A DNA stretch of 34,907 bases. Source: Cohnella sp. GbtcB17. Lineage in GTDB: Bacteria > Bacillota > Bacilli > Paenibacillales > Paenibacillaceae. Under the pieces are notes generated by a model, which was given only the letters and a program-made list of their open reading frames with translations, did not search any database and had not been told where the DNA came from. The stretch is taken from assembly GCF_019091135.1 (NCBI RefSeq), contig NZ_JAGXJW010000073.1:1-34907 (forward strand), in the 5' to 3' direction. Shown piece after piece: positions 33,605-34,907 of this stretch. A program made the translations under genes and the position numbers. Position 1 is the stretch's first letter; the number at the start of each line of letters is the position of its first letter.

Positions 33605-33692
33605 GACTGAAGGGTTAGCCGCCGGCTGATGGCAACCCTAACCATACCGGGCCACGCCGCACAGCGGCAAGGCTTGAGGAGGTGCCGTCCTT

Positions 33693-34907
33693 ATGGCTTC
33701 GAACAAGACGAAGAGCCGTTCACTGCCTTTGCTCCCTCTACGCGGGCTGCTCGTCTACCCCAGCATGGTGCTGCATCTGGACGTAGGCCGCGAGAAGTCG
33801 ATCAAGGCGCTCGAGCAATGCATGATCGACGATCACATGATTTTGCTGTGCTCCCAGTCGGAGATCAATATCGAAGAACCCACGCAGGAGGACATTTACC
33901 GCATCGGTACGATCGCCAAGGTCCGGCAGATGCTGAAGCTGCCGAACGGCACGATTCGCGTGCTGGTCGAGGGCGTCGTCCGCGCGGAGATCGAACAGTA
34001 TTTGCCCAATGACGGCTTCTACGAAGTCGTCGCCCGGGAGCTCCCGGAGCCCGATTCGAACGATTCCGAACTGGATGCGCTCATGCGCGCGGTATTAAGC
34101 CAGTTCGAGCACTATATCAATCTCTCCAAGAAGGTCACGCCGGAGACGCTTGCCGCCGTATCCGACATCGACGAGCCGGGCCGCCTGGCCGACGTCATCA
34201 CGAGCCACCTGTCGCTCAAGATCAAGGACAAGCAGGAAATTCTCGAGACGGTCGAAGTGCGCAGCCGCCTGGAGAAGCTTCTCGACTTCCTGAACAACGA
34301 GCGCGAGGTGCTCGAGCTCGAACGCAAGATCAGCCAGCGCGTCAAGAAGCAAATGGAGAAGACGCAAAAGGAATACTATCTGCGCGAGCAAATGAAGGCG
34401 ATCCAGAAGGAGCTCGGCGAGAAGGAAGGCCGGGCAGGCGAGGTCGAGGAGCTGCGCAATCAGCTGGGGGAGAAGAAGCTCCCCGAGAAGATCGCGGCCA
34501 AGGTCGAGAAGGAAATCGACCGCCTCGAAAAAATGCCGGCTTCGTCCGCGGAAGGCGCCGTCATCCGCAATTATATCGAATGGCTGCTTGCCCTTCCGTG
34601 GAACAACTTCACGGAGGATCACCTGGATCTTGCGAAGGCCGAACAGATCCTCGACGAGGCGCATTCCGGACTTGAAAAGCCGAAGGAGCGCGTGCTCGAG
34701 TATCTTGCCGTTCAGCAGCTCGTGAAAAAGCTGAAGGGGCCGATCCTGTGTCTCGTCGGCCCGCCGGGCGTCGGCAAGCCTTCGCTCGGCCGCCCGATCG
34801 CCGCATCGCTCGGCCGCGAGTTCGTGCGCATCTCGCACGGCGGCGTCCGCGACGAAGCCGAGATCCGCGGCCACCGGCGCACATACGTCGGCGCGATGCC
34901 GGGCCGC
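33693..34907 (+). CDS. lon: ATP-dependent protease Lon (LonA), 3' partial
   Basis: ATG behind GAGGAGG; the first 405 residues before the window ends. N-terminal domain (SRSLPLLPLRGLLVYPSMV), coiled-coil (QRVKKQMEKTQKEYYLREQ; MKAIQKELGE), then the start of the AAA module. The Walker A reads GPPGVGKP with Pro363 where nearly all Lon proteins have Thr; nearby Pro368 replaces the usual Ser and His382 replaces Leu in the usual ISLGG. The rest up to HRRTYVGAMPGR is normal. Three exceptional changes in the last 130 bases suggest sequence error near a contig end, or a decaying gene. Confidence 0.93.
   Translation, partial: MASNKTKSRSLPLLPLRGLLVYPSMVLHLDVGREKSIKALEQCMIDDHMILLCSQSEINIEEPTQEDIYRIGTIAKVRQMLKLPNGTIRVLVEGVVRAEIEQYLPNDGFYEVVARELPEPDSNDSELDALMRAVLSQFEHYINLSKKVTPETLAAVSDIDEPGRLADVITSHLSLKIKDKQEILETVEVRSRLEKLLDFLNNEREVLELERKISQRVKKQMEKTQKEYYLREQMKAIQKELGEKEGRAGEVEELRNQLGEKKLPEKIAAKVEKEIDRLEKMPASSAEGAVIRNYIEWLLALPWNNFTEDHLDLAKAEQILDEAHSGLEKPKERVLEYLAVQQLVKKLKGPILCLVGPPGVGKPSLGRPIAASLGREFVRISHGGVRDEAEIRGHRRTYVGAMPGR

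Overview
The window looks like a fairly GC-rich Firmicutes chromosome of the Paenibacillus/Cohnella type. This rests on strong Shine-Dalgarno sites (many TTG/GTG starts), sigma-A promoters, an encoded-CCA tRNA-Gly, and the tig-clpP-clpX-lonB-lon protein quality-control cluster on the right. Taxonomy is inferred from gene content only. Both ends cut through genes (a sigma-like phage regulator on the left, lon on the right).

Positions 1 to about 23.7 kb are the late half of a prophage, with all genes on the + strand. No integrase or replication genes are present; they would lie to the left. Order: late regulator with short repeats; a small acidic ORF under a near-consensus promoter that sits inside a 37-bp dyad, followed by a tiny helix-turn-helix ORF (resembling an acr-aca layout); TerS and TerL; four small genes, the last joining a PGDYG domain to an Acb2/Tad1-type nucleotide-sponge hairpin; a P22-like portal, scaffold, capsid and connector; a visibly AT-rich cassette with a beta-helix tailspike, a tailspike remnant and a TuaE/Wzy-like polymerase; podovirus-type tail-hub, fibre and ejection proteins, including a 1425-residue LPD38-like protein preceded by a glucosaminidase domain that lacks a normal start codon; holin; DUF1906 endolysin; and a two-gene operon behind tandem LexA-like boxes. 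The lack of tape-measure, tail-tube and sheath genes together with the portal and ejection-type proteins points to a short-tailed (podovirus) phage.

From 23.7 to 24.5 kb a divergent pair of small XRE-type regulators marks the probable right border, but no attachment repeat could be identified.

From 24.5 kb onward the sequence is ordinary chromosome: a GNAT acetyltransferase and tRNA-Gly(CCC) on the minus strand, a HEAT-like protein, trigger factor, ClpP, ClpX, IspG, a Cys-rich copper-storage-like protein, LonB and the first 405 codons of Lon. Lon carries three substitutions at normally invariant positions within its last 43 codons, including the Walker A threonine. This may be poor sequence at a contig end.

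The most interesting candidates are the PGDYG-Acb2/Tad1 anti-defence protein, the acr-aca-like module, the tailspike plus surface-polymer polymerase cassette with a repeat around its ribosome-binding site, the LexA-box operon, and the possible recoding event at the glucosaminidase domain.
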